NCBI RefSeq assembly: GCF_001647285.1
Contig: NZ_LRML01000024.1
Span: forward strand, 1-37,065
DNA from: Rufibacter roseus
GTDB lineage: Bacteria > Bacteroidota > Bacteroidia > Cytophagales > Hymenobacteraceae
Length of the DNA: 37,065 nucleotides
Reading direction: 5' to 3'
Made by a program: the position numbers and the translations under genes. Each line of letters begins with the position of its first letter. The stretch's first letter is position 1. The notes under the pieces were generated by a model, which saw only the letters and a program-made list of their open reading frames with translations, was not told the origin of the DNA and searched no databases. Below are positions 24,611 through 34,200 of this stretch, piece after piece.

Positions 24611-25600
24611 TTATACCAGCTTATTCTCTACCAGATACTCAGCAATCTGTACCGCATTGGTGGCTGCGCCTTTGCGGAGATTATCGGCTACTACCCATAA
24701 GTTAAGGGTATTTGGTTGCGTTTCATCACGTCTGATACGGCCTACAAACACTTCATCTTTGCCGTGGGCGTTCAACGGCATTGGGTACTGCAGGTTAGCA
24801 GTGTCATCAACTACCACTACGCCCGGGGTTTCGTGCAGTATGCGGTATACTTCCTCCAAAGTGAAATCACGCTCAAACTCTACGTTCACGCTTTCTGAGT
24901 GACCTCCAATTACAGGAATACGCACCGTGGTAGCCGTAACTCCTATAGAATCGTCGCCCATGATTTTCTTTGTCTCGTTCACCATCTTCATCTCCTCTTT
25001 GGTGTACCCGTTTTCAGTGAACACGTCAATGTGGGGTATCACGTTCAGGTCAATGGTGTAGGCATACGCTTTCTCACCCTCTTTGCCGGCGCGCTCGTTC
25101 ATAAGCTGATCTACCGCTTTCTTGCCAGTTCCGGTAACTGACTGGTAGGTGCTCACCACAATACGCTTGATTTTAAGCGCCTGGTGCAGCTTGTTCAGGG
25201 CTACCACCATCTGAATAGTAGAGCAGTTGGGGTTGGCTATGATTTTGTCTTCAGGGGTTAATTCATGAGCGTTGATTTCAGGCACTACCAGCTTTTTGGT
25301 AGGGTCCATTCGCCAGGCTGATGAGTTGTCTACCACGGTGGTGCCAGCTTCAGCAAATTTTGGAGCCATCTCTTTGCTTACGCTGCCGCCAGCAGAAAAA
25401 ATGGCGATCTGTGGCTTTTGGGCAATGGCGTCAGCCATGCTAACTACTGAGTATTCCTTGCCTTTAAAAGACATCTTCTGGCCTACTGATTTCTCAGAGG
25501 CTACTAACAACAATTCATCAACGGGGAAATTACGCTCCGCCAGAACTTTCAGCATTTCGCCACCCACTAGGCCGGTGGCGCCTACTACAGCTACTTTCAT
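24611..25600 (-). CDS. asd: Aspartate-semialdehyde dehydrogenase
   Basis: Asd reduces L-aspartyl-4-phosphate to aspartate semialdehyde with NADPH, feeding lysine/diaminopimelate, threonine and methionine synthesis in the cytoplasm. I chose the ATG at 25600 (329 residues, MKVAVVGATGLVGGEML), because the reading frame open to 25663 adds 21 residues ahead of the Rossmann GATGLVG motif that the family lacks. Catalytic Cys126 lies in ANPNCSTIQ, the active-site base His234 in RIPVIGGHSES, and Arg227 just before it. The dimerisation region with YTIDLNVIPHID (about 181-192) is also typical. The gene is divergent from the lamin-tail protein and ends at a shared terminator. No other lysine or threonine gene is nearby. 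Confidence 0.97.
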   Translation of the reverse strand: MKVAVVGATGLVGGEMLKVLAERNFPVDELLLVASEKSVGQKMSFKGKEYSVVSMADAIAQKPQIAIFSAGGSVSKEMAPKFAEAGTTVVDNSSAWRMDPTKKLVVPEINAHELTPEDKIIANPNCSTIQMVVALNKLHQALKIKRIVVSTYQSVTGTGKKAVDQLMNERAGKEGEKAYAYTIDLNVIPHIDVFTENGYTKEEMKMVNETKKIMGDDSIGVTATTVRIPVIGGHSESVNVEFERDFTLEEVYRILHETPGVVVVDDTANLQYPMPLNAHGKDEVFVGRIRRDETQPNTLNLWVVADNLRKGAATNAVQIAEYLVENKLV

Positions 25601-25678
25601 GTAAAAAGGGTGTATGATAAAAATAAAATCCTTCAGTATTGTACAGGCATTTTGCCTGATCATGCATCAATTGCTTTT

Positions 25679-25718
25679 CTGTTTTAGGCTTATTTTCTGA
25701 AAATCAAGCCTAAAACAG
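25679..25718. repeat. Dispersed ~40-nt palindrome, copy 11 (best preserved)
   Basis: CTGTTTTAGGCTT (25679-25691) and AAGCCTAAAACAG (25706-25718) are perfect 13-nt inverted arms, and the centre ATTTTCTGAAAAT is itself palindromic. It lies in the divergent gap between asd and the lamin-tail gene. Confidence 0.85.
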
Positions 25719-25776
25719 CTTTTTGTACGGGTGCAAATAAACCAACTTTCTCTGATATTTTTAGTAAACCAAGAAA

Positions 25777-28353
25777 ATGAGGCAGCTCTTTCTTGTGATA
25801 ATCATATGGTTGTGGGTTCTATCTCCTATTAAAGCCCAACTACAAGAGTCTTTTGCTGACGGTGACTTTACCCAGAACCCCGTATGGGTAGGCGAGGTGG
25901 AGTACTTTCAGATAAATGCTGCTTTACAACTCCAAAGTAAAGGCCCGGCAGTTACGGGTTCCACTATTCATTTAGCCACAGAAAGTAATCTAGCAGTTGG
26001 GGTTCAGTGGGAATATTATGTTCAGTTAGCCTTTGCTACCTCCTCCGGCAATTATGCTGAAACACACCTGATCTCTGATGGTCCGGACCTGAAAGGGGCA
26101 ACGCGCGGGTATTTTGTGCGGATGGGCGGAACAGAAGACGAGGTAAGCCTGTACCGGAAAGACGGCAGTACTTCTACCAGAATCATCAACGGACCTGACA
26201 AAACCATTGCCGCCAATGACAATAGGTTTTGGGTGAGAGTGACCCGTACCACTAGCCATGAGTGGACCTTAGAATTAGACGTGACCGGCACCCGCCAAAA
26301 CTACCAACTACAAGGCACAGTGCAAGATGCCCGCTATGTCTCTTCCGCTTATACGGGTGTGGTGTTCCGGTACTCACAAGCCAACGCCCAAAGGTTTTTC
26401 TTTGATGATTATAGCATTAAAGACATTTCGGCGCCTGCCATAGCCAAAATTGAGGCATTAGATGCCCGTAACCTTGAGGTTACCTTAACAAAAGCAATAC
26501 GACAGGCCGAGGCAGAAAATCAATCTAATTACCTTTTAAACGAAAATTTAAGACCCACCTCTGCGCAATGGTTAGCTAATGCTCCAAACCAAGTTCGGCT
26601 CACTTTCAATCAAGACTTCAATACGGGCATAAACAAGCTAGAAATTGCTACACTAGTTGACCAAAGCGGGAATGAAGCTCAAAGTTTAGCAGGTGCTTTC
26701 TCCTACAGCCCCAGAGCTGCTCCCGGAGAGGTGCGGATTACAGAAATTTATGCTGATGTCAATCCCTTGCAAGATTTACCGGCGGCAGAATTCTTTGAGC
26801 TGTACAACCGCAGTAACAAGACTTTTAATCTGCAGGGGTGGCAATATTCTGACGCTACGGCTAGTGTGGCAACATTTCCGGCATACCTTCTAGAGCCTGG
26901 CGCTTATGTAATTGTATGTGCGGCGGCTGATACTTCTTTGTACAAACCGTTTGGCCCGGTGGTGGGGCTGCCTACGTTCCCGTCGCTCAATGATAGTGGT
27001 GACGAAGTAGAGGTGTTTGACAATACAGGTCAGCGCATAGATTTTGTCCGTTACTCAAATTCCTGGTACCGTGAGGCCGCTAAAAGAGAGGGCGGCTGGA
27101 GCTTAGAGCTCATGAATGTAAACAGCCTTTGTACAGGCGCTTCGCAGTGGAAAGGCTCTGAAAATCCACGCGGAGGAACGCCGGGGCAGCCCAATTCTAT
27201 ACAAATTCAAGATGTAGAAGCGCCAGAAGTGAGGCAGGTATATGCTACGGGTCCTGATAGAATTATTGTGCAGTTTTCAGAAACTGTAGATAGTGTACAG
27301 GCAGCAAATGCAGTTAATTATTCTGTAACTCCTGGGGTGACGGTACAGCGGGCACGTAGAACTGGAAATACAAACACTGAAGTAGAGCTGCTATTGGCTT
27401 CTACTTTACAGCCCAATACACGGTATGCAGTAACAGTTAGTGGCGTTAGAGATTGTTCTGGTAATGTAATCTCCGGCTCTCAGGCAGTTGCGCTGGTGCT
27501 TGCTGATTCGCCAGTAGCGGGAGACATTGTTATCAATGAAATTCTATTTAACCCAAATTCCGGAGGAGTCGATTTTGTGGAAATTGTCAATAGGTCTGCT
27601 AAATACCTAAACCTGCAGAACTGGCAATTGGCAAATAAAGAGGCTGGCGAAGTGGCTAATCAGAGAACTATTTCTACTCAGAATTTACTTATAGCTCCTG
27701 GGCAATATCTCGCAATCACCACAAACACAACTGTTTTACAGGCTCACTATCCAGCTGCCGTGCCCGAGCGCTTATGGAGCATGGCGTCCTTGCCCTCTTA
27801 TCCGGATGCTGCGGGTACTGTGGTACTACTCATGCCCAATGGCGCGGTGGCAGATGAAGTGAGCTACCGAAGTGCACAACACTTCAAACTGTTGCGCGAT
27901 GCCGAAGGAGTTTCTCTGGAGCGCATTTCATTGGCAGGCCCGTCAGTAGAGGCTAACTTCCACTCAGCGGCCACCAATGTAAAAGCCACTCCGGGCTACC
28001 GTAACTCGCAGGCCAGAGAAGCCGGTATTGGTGGTGCTTCTAAACTTGAACTTACCCCAAAAGTGATCACTCCAGATGGAGATGGGGTAGACGATGTGCT
28101 GTTGCTTCAGTTTAAATTGCCGCAGGCTGGTTTTGTGGCTTCAGTGCAGATTTTTGATGCCTCCGGGAGGTTGGTCAGAAAACTGGCGGGTAATACCTTG
28201 CTGGGCGCGGAAGAACTACTGCAGTGGGACGGTTTAAAAGACAACGGCTCAAAAGCTGCCATTGGATACTACATTGTGCTGGTAAATCTCTTTGATTTAC
28301 AGGGCAAGCAGGAAACAATTAAAGAAACAATGGTGGTGGGAGGGCGTTTTTGA
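25777..28353 (+). CDS. Secreted protein with two lamin-tail domains and a FlgD-like C-terminus
   Basis: This 858-residue exported protein has a signal peptide (MRQLFLVIIIWLWVLSPIKA, cleavage after Ala20). The N-terminal part (21-215) is a beta-sandwich, lectin-like by eye (FRYSQANAQRFFFDDYSIKD). After a first Ig-like part, lamin-tail domain 1 (about 318-475) shows VRITEIYADVNP, EFFELYNRSN and LQGWQYSD. An Ig-like domain (about 480-575, SbsA-type) is followed by lamin-tail domain 2 (about 581-745, IVINEILFNPNSGG, FVEIVNRS). The end (757-858) has the acidic turn ITPDGDGVDDVL, then WDGLKDNGSKAAIGYYIVLV, typical of FlgD-like Ig repeats. I see no canonical T9SS type A tail. A surface adhesion or matrix role is plausible but unproven. 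The last codons overlap a dispersed palindrome. Confidence 0.85.
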   Translation: MRQLFLVIIIWLWVLSPIKAQLQESFADGDFTQNPVWVGEVEYFQINAALQLQSKGPAVTGSTIHLATESNLAVGVQWEYYVQLAFATSSGNYAETHLISDGPDLKGATRGYFVRMGGTEDEVSLYRKDGSTSTRIINGPDKTIAANDNRFWVRVTRTTSHEWTLELDVTGTRQNYQLQGTVQDARYVSSAYTGVVFRYSQANAQRFFFDDYSIKDISAPAIAKIEALDARNLEVTLTKAIRQAEAENQSNYLLNENLRPTSAQWLANAPNQVRLTFNQDFNTGINKLEIATLVDQSGNEAQSLAGAFSYSPRAAPGEVRITEIYADVNPLQDLPAAEFFELYNRSNKTFNLQGWQYSDATASVATFPAYLLEPGAYVIVCAAADTSLYKPFGPVVGLPTFPSLNDSGDEVEVFDNTGQRIDFVRYSNSWYREAAKREGGWSLELMNVNSLCTGASQWKGSENPRGGTPGQPNSIQIQDVEAPEVRQVYATGPDRIIVQFSETVDSVQAANAVNYSVTPGVTVQRARRTGNTNTEVELLLASTLQPNTRYAVTVSGVRDCSGNVISGSQAVALVLADSPVAGDIVINEILFNPNSGGVDFVEIVNRSAKYLNLQNWQLANKEAGEVANQRTISTQNLLIAPGQYLAITTNTTVLQAHYPAAVPERLWSMASLPSYPDAAGTVVLLMPNGAVADEVSYRSAQHFKLLRDAEGVSLERISLAGPSVEANFHSAATNVKATPGYRNSQAREAGIGGASKLELTPKVITPDGDGVDDVLLLQFKLPQAGFVASVQIFDASGRLVRKLAGNTLLGAEELLQWDGLKDNGSKAAIGYYIVLVNLFDLQGKQETIKETMVVGGRF

Positions 28354-28383
28354 GCTATTTTCTTTAAAAGAGGCTAAAAACAG
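28345..28383. repeat. Dispersed ~40-nt palindrome, copy 12
   Basis: CGTTTTTGAGCTATTTTC, then TTTAAAAGAGGCTAAAAACAG. It spans the stop codon (28351-28353) of the lamin-tail gene, so it contributes to the last codons. Confidence 0.55.
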
Positions 28384-28513
28384 ATCTTGCGGCTACTGGC
28401 TATTTGATTCCCCATCCCTTTTTCAGAATATTTGTAAGTTCATCTATTCCATTTCCTACTCTATTTTTGCTGGTAGAATCGGCAGGCATATGTGTAGCTC
28501 TATTATTTAACCG

Positions 28514-29272
28514 TTGGAAGTAGTTTACCTGTGCCTTTTTGCTTTTTTGGCGGGGCTTATAGATTCTGTAGTGGGCGGTGGAGGCTTGATTCAACTTCCT
28601 GCCCTTTTTATCTTTTTGCCTCATGTGCCGGTGCCAACCGTTTTCGGGACAGGAAAGCTTTCTAGTATAGCCGGAACCACGGTTTCGATGTGGCGCTATG
28701 CCCGTAATGTGGAGATAAATTGGCGGGCTTTGTTACCGGCAGCCATCACGGCATTTGTCTTTTCCTTTCTGGGAGCACGGGCGCTGAGCCATTTCAACAC
28801 AGATTTGCTTCGGCCTTTAATCTTAGTGCTGTTAGTGTCAGTGGCTATTTACACGTTCATACGCAAAGACTTTGGTGCCATTCATGCACCTAAGCTGCCG
28901 CAGTCAAAAGAAGTGTGGTATGGCGTAGGCGTGGGGTTGGTCATAGGGTTTTATGACGGCTTCTTTGGGCCTGGCACTGGTAGTTTCCTGATCTTTATAT
29001 TTGTGGGAGTTTTTGGGTTTAATTTTTTATCAGCCTCGGCCTCAGCAAAAGTGGTAAACGTGGCTACCAACCTTTCCGCCTTAATATATTTTAGCTACAA
29101 AGGCTACATTCTCTACCACATAGGTATACCCATGGCAATTTCAAGCGTATTAGGTTCAGTAGTGGGAACACGTATAGCTTTGGTAAAAGGCTCTGGCTTT
29201 GTCAGGAAACTGTTTTTAGTGGTGGTAACTGCTATCATTCTTAAGTTTGCTTATGATACTTTCATAGGCTAA
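28514..29272 (+). CDS. TauE/SafE-family (TSUP) membrane transporter
   Basis: This 252-residue polytopic inner-membrane protein belongs to the sulfite exporter TauE/SafE family, whose members move sulfite, sulfonates or other small anions. It shows the typical first half (LAGLIDSVVGGGGLIQLPAL, residues 14-33) with FGTGKLSSIAGT (44-55), and the duplicated second half with GFYDGFFGPGTGSF (about 141-154) and SASAKVVNVATNLSALIYF. Around eight hydrophobic segments are visible. The start is TTG at 28514: an in-frame TAA lies only 6 nt upstream (28508-28510) and the next ATG would delete the first repeat. The substrate is unknown. Upstream is the lamin-tail gene, 160 nt away; no sulfur gene is nearby. 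Confidence 0.9.
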   Translation: MEVVYLCLFAFLAGLIDSVVGGGGLIQLPALFIFLPHVPVPTVFGTGKLSSIAGTTVSMWRYARNVEINWRALLPAAITAFVFSFLGARALSHFNTDLLRPLILVLLVSVAIYTFIRKDFGAIHAPKLPQSKEVWYGVGVGLVIGFYDGFFGPGTGSFLIFIFVGVFGFNFLSASASAKVVNVATNLSALIYFSYKGYILYHIGIPMAISSVLGSVVGTRIALVKGSGFVRKLFLVVVTAIILKFAYDTFIG

Positions 29273-29348
29273 ATGCGTGATGTCTTTCGGTTGATTTAAT
29301 ATGTTAAATAGTAAGGGTTTTAAGTATCTTGAGTAGAATAGTTTTGCT

Positions 29349-29376
29349 CTGTTTTCGAAAAAGTAGCCGATAAAAG
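29349..29376. repeat. Dispersed ~40-nt palindrome, copy 13 (shortened)
   Basis: CTGTTTTCGAAAAAGTAGCC then GATAAAAG. This copy has lost part of the left arm. It lies between the permease gene and the DUF6588-like gene. Confidence 0.4.
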
Positions 29377-29428
29377 GGTATAGTTGATTTTGTTCTGGGG
29401 GAAAATAATAAGCTAGAGCTTTAAAGGC

Positions 29429-29456
29429 GGCAAGAAAGGATATCTGCCTTCTTGGC
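29429..29456. other. Hairpin in the leader of the DUF6588-like gene
   Basis: CAAGAA-A-GG (29431-29439) pairs with CCTTCTTG (29447-29454) with one bulged A. It is about 32 nt upstream of the ATG and has no T-run. Confidence 0.35.
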
Positions 29457-29487
29457 TCTTAGATAAAATCACAATAATACATGCACT

Positions 29488-30591
29488 ATGAAAAAGTCTT
29501 TATTTACTATTTCAATAGCAATTCTGTGCGCAACGGGTCTATTCTTAGCTCCAGAGGTAGCGGTAGCACAACAAAGCATTGGTGAGTTGGTAAAAGCCAA
29601 AGATGATGCTAATAAATTAGTGAGAACTTATATAGCTCCCGCAGGCAAAGCAGTTGGCCATAGTCTGAACAGTGGCTGGTTTAACTCAGGTCAGGCATTA
29701 GAAGCCGGCAGGTTTGACATACGTGTTTACGCTACCATTGCCCTGGGTTCTGAAGAAGACAAAACCTTCGATATATCTCAACAAGGCCTTAGCCCCAGAA
29801 TTCGTTTGGCACCGGGCGAGCCGTCCATTGCTCCTACAGTGTTTGGGGGTGTAAATGAGGGGCCTGAAATGATCGTGTATGGTACTAACCCTTACACAAA
29901 CCAAGAAGAAGAATTGGGCCGCTTTAACACACCGCAAGGGTTAGGTATCAACTTTGCCCCTCTGGCGGTGCCGCAGGTGAGTGTAGGGATAGGAGGCGGA
30001 ACAGAGGTAGCGGTTCGGTTCCTGCCGAAAATACGATTTAGAGAAGATTACCAAGTGAACTTATGGGGAGTGGGCCTAAAGCATAGCTTAAAGCAGTGGA
30101 TTCCGGTAATAGGTAGTGTTTCAGGTTTTGATGTAACTGCTTTTGGAGGTTACACCCACCTTAGAGCCTCAGCTGACCTAAATATTCCGCCCACGCAAGA
30201 ATATAACAGGCGGCCGGTGACTCAGTCAAATGCTGATTTTGATAATCAGCAACTGGTGTATATAACTAAAGCATGGACTGCAAGTGTGATTGCTTCTAAA
30301 ACTTTGGGAGTAATTACCCTTTATGGTGGTTTAAGGTACAGTGATTCAGATACCCGCCTGGCCGCCGAAGGAAATTACCCTTTAGTGAATGTGCGCACGC
30401 AGGTGTTGCCTCCGTTTTATGAGTATTATATAGATCCTATTGAAACACCCATAGATGTAGCGGTGCATGATAGCCAGGTGGGAGTAAATGCCGGTTTTAG
30501 ATTGAAACTTGCCTTCTTCTCAATTTATGCAGAAGGTACCTACGCTAAATACCCGACCGCCGCCGCAGGTATTGGTGTAGGCTGGAACTAA
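29488..30591 (+). CDS. Outer-membrane beta-barrel protein (DUF6588-like)
   Basis: This 367-residue exported protein has a signal peptide (MKKSLFTISIAILCATGLFL..., cleavage near AVA|QQ, residues 27-28). The mature chain has many short amphipathic strands, Gly/aromatic-rich. Motifs include VNLWGVGLKHSLKQWIP (about 192-208), VTAFGGYTHLRASADL and LGVITLYGGLRYSDS, ending in FSIYAEGTYAKYPTAAAGIG and a final WN. This is the pattern of the Bacteroidota DUF6588 outer-membrane barrel family (recalled, not searched). The final aromatic-polar residue and alternating strands fit BAM-inserted barrels. Function is unknown. It is followed by a very strong terminator at 30609-30642, and no co-transcribed gene is evident. 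Confidence 0.82.
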   Translation: MKKSLFTISIAILCATGLFLAPEVAVAQQSIGELVKAKDDANKLVRTYIAPAGKAVGHSLNSGWFNSGQALEAGRFDIRVYATIALGSEEDKTFDISQQGLSPRIRLAPGEPSIAPTVFGGVNEGPEMIVYGTNPYTNQEEELGRFNTPQGLGINFAPLAVPQVSVGIGGGTEVAVRFLPKIRFREDYQVNLWGVGLKHSLKQWIPVIGSVSGFDVTAFGGYTHLRASADLNIPPTQEYNRRPVTQSNADFDNQQLVYITKAWTASVIASKTLGVITLYGGLRYSDSDTRLAAEGNYPLVNVRTQVLPPFYEYYIDPIETPIDVAVHDSQVGVNAGFRLKLAFFSIYAEGTYAKYPTAAAGIGVGWN

Positions 30592-30608
30592 AATTAGGTT
30601 CAATCAAG

Positions 30609-30650
30609 AAAGAGCCCCTGTCAGGAATGACAGGGGCTCTTTCGTTTATT
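30609..30650 (+). terminator. Terminator of the DUF6588-like gene
   Basis: AAAGAGCCCCTGTC (30609-30622) pairs perfectly with GACAGGGGCTCTTT (30629-30642) around a 6-nt loop, followed by a T-rich stretch. No dispersed palindrome follows it. Confidence 0.88.
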
Positions 30651-30827
30651 TACAATATAGTGTTCACACAGTAGAAATAAATTTTGATGCTAGTTAGATC
30701 AATTGATTTATGTAGCTATTGCCAGCTCTGTGGAGGAATATTCAGCTATGTGACCTTTGCTAAACATAATGAGTAAGATACGGGCAAGTCTTAAAAGAAA
30801 GGTAGCTTCTATGATATATGAATCACT

Positions 30828-30841
30828 CTATTATATATAGT
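30828..30841. promoter_or_regulatory. AT-rich repeated site, copy 1
   Basis: CTATTATATATAGT, preceded by TCACT. It is identical over 14 nt to the site at 30924-30937 and could be a regulator or promoter element. Function inferred only from repetition. Confidence 0.35.
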
Positions 30842-30923
30842 GTAGAAACAAATTGTAAAGGCACGGGAATAGACATTTTGAACCCGTAACTTCATTTCGC
30901 TTTCAGTGCTGCTAATTTTAACA

Positions 30924-30937
30924 CTATTATATATAGT
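30924..30937. promoter_or_regulatory. AT-rich repeated site, copy 2
   Basis: CTATTATATATAGT, preceded by AACA, 96 nt after copy 1. A weaker relative (ATATTATATAATAG) occurs at 30983-30996 after AACACTCA. Confidence 0.35.
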
Positions 30938-31229
30938 TTATAAGTTATGGCGAGTGATTAACAACTGCAAGGTCAACACTCAATATTATATAATAGGGAT
31001 TTGACTTCATATTTGCCTTTTGGTGAAATCAAAAAAGAATTGACTAAAATTTTATTAAGTTATTTTGAGGAATCAGCACGTTTTAAATAGTAAAATGTTA
31101 GCAGTGGGCGCAGGAAATTTAAATTTTTGTAAAACTTCTAAAAATGAGAAGATTAGAGGAAGAAAAAGTCATTCCTGTGTTACCGCAAAAAAAATTATGT
31201 GTTTTTTTTATGTAAAAAATCACCTAATA

Positions 31230-31259
31230 TTATGGTTTCAAATACAAATCAAACCATAA
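31230..31259. promoter_or_regulatory. Inverted repeat directly upstream of susC
   Basis: TTATGGTTT (31230-31238) and AAACCATAA (31251-31259) are perfect 9-nt inverted arms with a 12-nt spacer. The right arm ends 12 nt before the susC ATG, so it would form a hairpin in the leader or an operator near the start. Confidence 0.5.
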
Positions 31260-31271
31260 AACCAAACCAAC

Positions 31272-34200
31272 ATGAAGAAAATCTTACTATTAAGTCTTTT
31301 CTTTTTGTCAGTGCTTCTTCCGGAAGCAATGGCTCAAACGAAGACTATTACAGGAAGAGTGACTGAAGGTGCCACAGGCGAAGGAATGCCTGGTGTGACA
31401 GTTCAGCTCAAAGGAACCAGCACGGCTGCACCTACAGACGTGAATGGTAACTATACCATTACTGTGCCTTCAACTGCAGGTACGCTAGTGTTCTCCTTTA
31501 TAGGCTATACTGACCAAGAGGTTTCTATTGGAAACAGAACTACCGTAAATGTGCAGATGCGTCCTGACGCTATTGCCATGGGTGAGGTTGTTGTAGTAGG
31601 TGCCGGCGGTATTGAGCGCCAGGTAAAGGAACAAGGCTACAGCACAACTCAAGTAACGAATGAGGAATTAACTCAAGGTCGTTCTCCGAACATTGCCACT
31701 GGTCTTACTGGTAAAGTAGCAGGTCTTCAGATTAACGCGGTAGGTAGCGGTGTTAACCCTACTGTACGTGTTGTTCTTAGAGGTAACCGTTCATTACTTG
31801 GTAACAACCAAGCCCTGATTGTTTTGGACAACGTTATTGTGCCTAATGAAATTTTAGGTAATCTTAACCCAGAAGACATTGAGAATATCTCAGTTCTGAA
31901 TGGTGCGGCCGGTGCGGCTTTGTATGGTTCTGATGCATCTAACGGTGCCTTGGTTATCACTACTAAAAAAGGTAAAAGAGGCGTGACTTCTGTAAGAGTA
32001 GCACATACTACTACTTTAGAGCAGGTGAGTTTCTTCCCTAAATTGCAAACCTCTTTTGGTTCAGGTTATGAGCCTGGTGTTCCAGAGTACGTGCCTTATG
32101 AAAACCAGCAGTACGGACCAAGGTTTGATGGTTCAATGGTTCAAATAGGTAAGCCTTTGGCTGATGGTTCTGTTCAGACAGTACCTTACAGTGCCAGAGA
32201 TGATAAATTTGATTTCTGGGAAACTGGTGTTCAAAACCAGACGGATGTTTCTCTTTCTGCCGGTTCTGACAGATCAAACTTCTATATGTCTGCTCAGCGC
32301 TTCAACTCACAAGGTACTACCCCTGGTGATGAGTATGATCGTATTGCCGTTCGTGTAAATGGTGCCTATGATGTTACTCCTAAATTGAAGTTTTCTTTCA
32401 ATACCAACTTTACTCAGAATGAGTATGATATTACTTCTGCTACCGCAGCGGCTTACCAGTACCTGTTGAATACTCCAGCACATATACCTTTGTTAAACTA
32501 CAGAGACTGGAGAAACAATCCGTTCGCTAACCCTAACGGATATTTCAACGAGTACTATCCTAACCCATACTTTGCTATTGACAACAACCGTCAGAATAGC
32601 CGTAACAACTACCTTATAGGTAATGTGGAAGTGAAATTTGCTCCAGTTGATTGGATGGATGTGACGTACCGTATTGGTTTGTCTAACAGAAACTACATCA
32701 ATAAGAGCACTACAGGTATTTTCACCTATACTCCATATACAAAGAGTATTTCTCCAAGCAAAACAGATGTTGCTGGTGGGGTTAGTGACAACGCCCTTTC
32801 AACTAACCAGTTGAACTCAGATTTATTAGTAGGTTTCTACAAAGACCTGAACGAAGATTTTGAGGTGAAACTGATTTTGGGTAACGCAATTCGTGAGAAC
32901 CGTCAAAACTCAATTGGAATTTCTGCCAATGGTTTGGTAATTCCTGGTTTATATAATGTAACAAACCGTATTGGTAACCCAGGTGCTGGCGAAGGTAGCT
33001 ACTTAGCTCGTCAGGTGGGTGTATTCGGAGACGTAACCGTTGGTTTCAGGGATTACTTGTTCCTGCACGTAACTGGCCGTAATGACTGGACCTCTATTCT
33101 TGAAGAAGAAAATCGCTCTTTCTTCTATCCATCAGTTGACGTAGCCTTCACAGCCAGTGAAGCAATACCAGTATTGCAAGACAACCAGTTTGTAAACAAC
33201 CTGAAGTTGCGTGCCGGTTGGGCAAAAGTAGGTCAGGTTAACTTAGCATCTTCTGGTAGACCTTTCGGTGCTTATTCACTTCTTCCTACCTTTGGTGTAG
33301 GCGGTGGTTTCCCATTTGGTTCAGTTAGTGGTTTTACCGTGGGTAACCAAATTGTTGCTCCTAACCTGAAACCAGAAATTACTACAAGCCTTGAGTTTGG
33401 TTTTGATGCGGTATTAGTAAAAGAAATGGTAGAAACCAAATTTACTTATTACAGCACCAGCACTGAAAACCAGACATTGCCTGCGCAGTTATCAACTGCT
33501 ACTGGTTTTACCACATTATTGACTAACACTGGTGAAGTAACCAATAAAGGTATTGAAACTGTATTGCGTGTTACTCCATATAGAACTGAGAACTTAACGG
33601 TAACAGTTGGTGGTAACTACACTTACAATGAAAACAGAGTAGAGTCTATCGCGGCTGATCTTCCAAGACTAGCCCTTTCAACCGGTGGTGCTGCACAGGT
33701 ATATGCTGAAGCTGGCAATATGTTCCCGATCTTGAGAGGTACAGATTTTGCTCGTGATCCACAAGGCCGCATTATAGTAGACCGCCATTCTGGCTACCCA
33801 ACCAATGCTCTAGAGCCAGTTAACTTAGGCAACACTGAGCCTATGCACCGTTTAGGACTTGACTTTGAAGTTAGATTCCTGAAGAACTTCCGTTTTACAA
33901 CTTTGTTTGAATACAGAGGTAACTTCTACAGATACCACAATGGTGGTTCTACCTTTGACTTCTCTGGTGCTTCCGAAAGAAGTGCTTCGTTTAACCGTGA
34001 CAGATTTGTAATTCCGAACTCTGTTTACGAAGATCCTGAAAATCCGGGAACTTATATCCCTAATACGAACATTACTGTTGCAAACGGCAGCGCTGACTTC
34101 TGGGCGAATGGACGTATAATGGATGTTGCCAGTACTTATGTGTCAAGAGCTGATTACTGGAGATTGCGTGAGGCCTCTCTTGCTTTTGAAGTGCCAAGAG

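Larger units (their letters stand above)
30592..31271. other. Long AT-rich intergenic region upstream of the susC operon
   Basis: No supported gene lies in these 680 nt. It contains the terminator at 30609-30642, three related AT-rich sites (30828-30841, 30924-30937, 30983-30996) and an inverted repeat at 31230-31259 just before the susC start. The base composition is markedly more AT-rich than the rest of the window. Confidence 0.65.

Noticed and set aside
25601..25663. N-terminal extension of asd by 21 residues
   Set aside because: The Rossmann motif GATGLVG normally starts within a few residues of the N-terminus; the added segment (MIRQNACTILKDF...) is not family-like and the internal ATG is better.
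28292..28510. 72-residue frame across the end of the lamin-tail gene
   Set aside because: It is an out-of-frame overlap with the 3' end of the gene and shows no protein-like pattern.
1849..29376. CRISPR array as explanation for the repeated ~40-nt palindromes
   Set aside because: The copies are scattered over 27 kb at irregular distances, vary in sequence, and have no spacers or cas genes.
31065..31259. 64-residue open frame in the susC leader
   Set aside because: It starts with TTG in very AT-rich DNA, has no domain, and overlaps the inverted repeat before susC.
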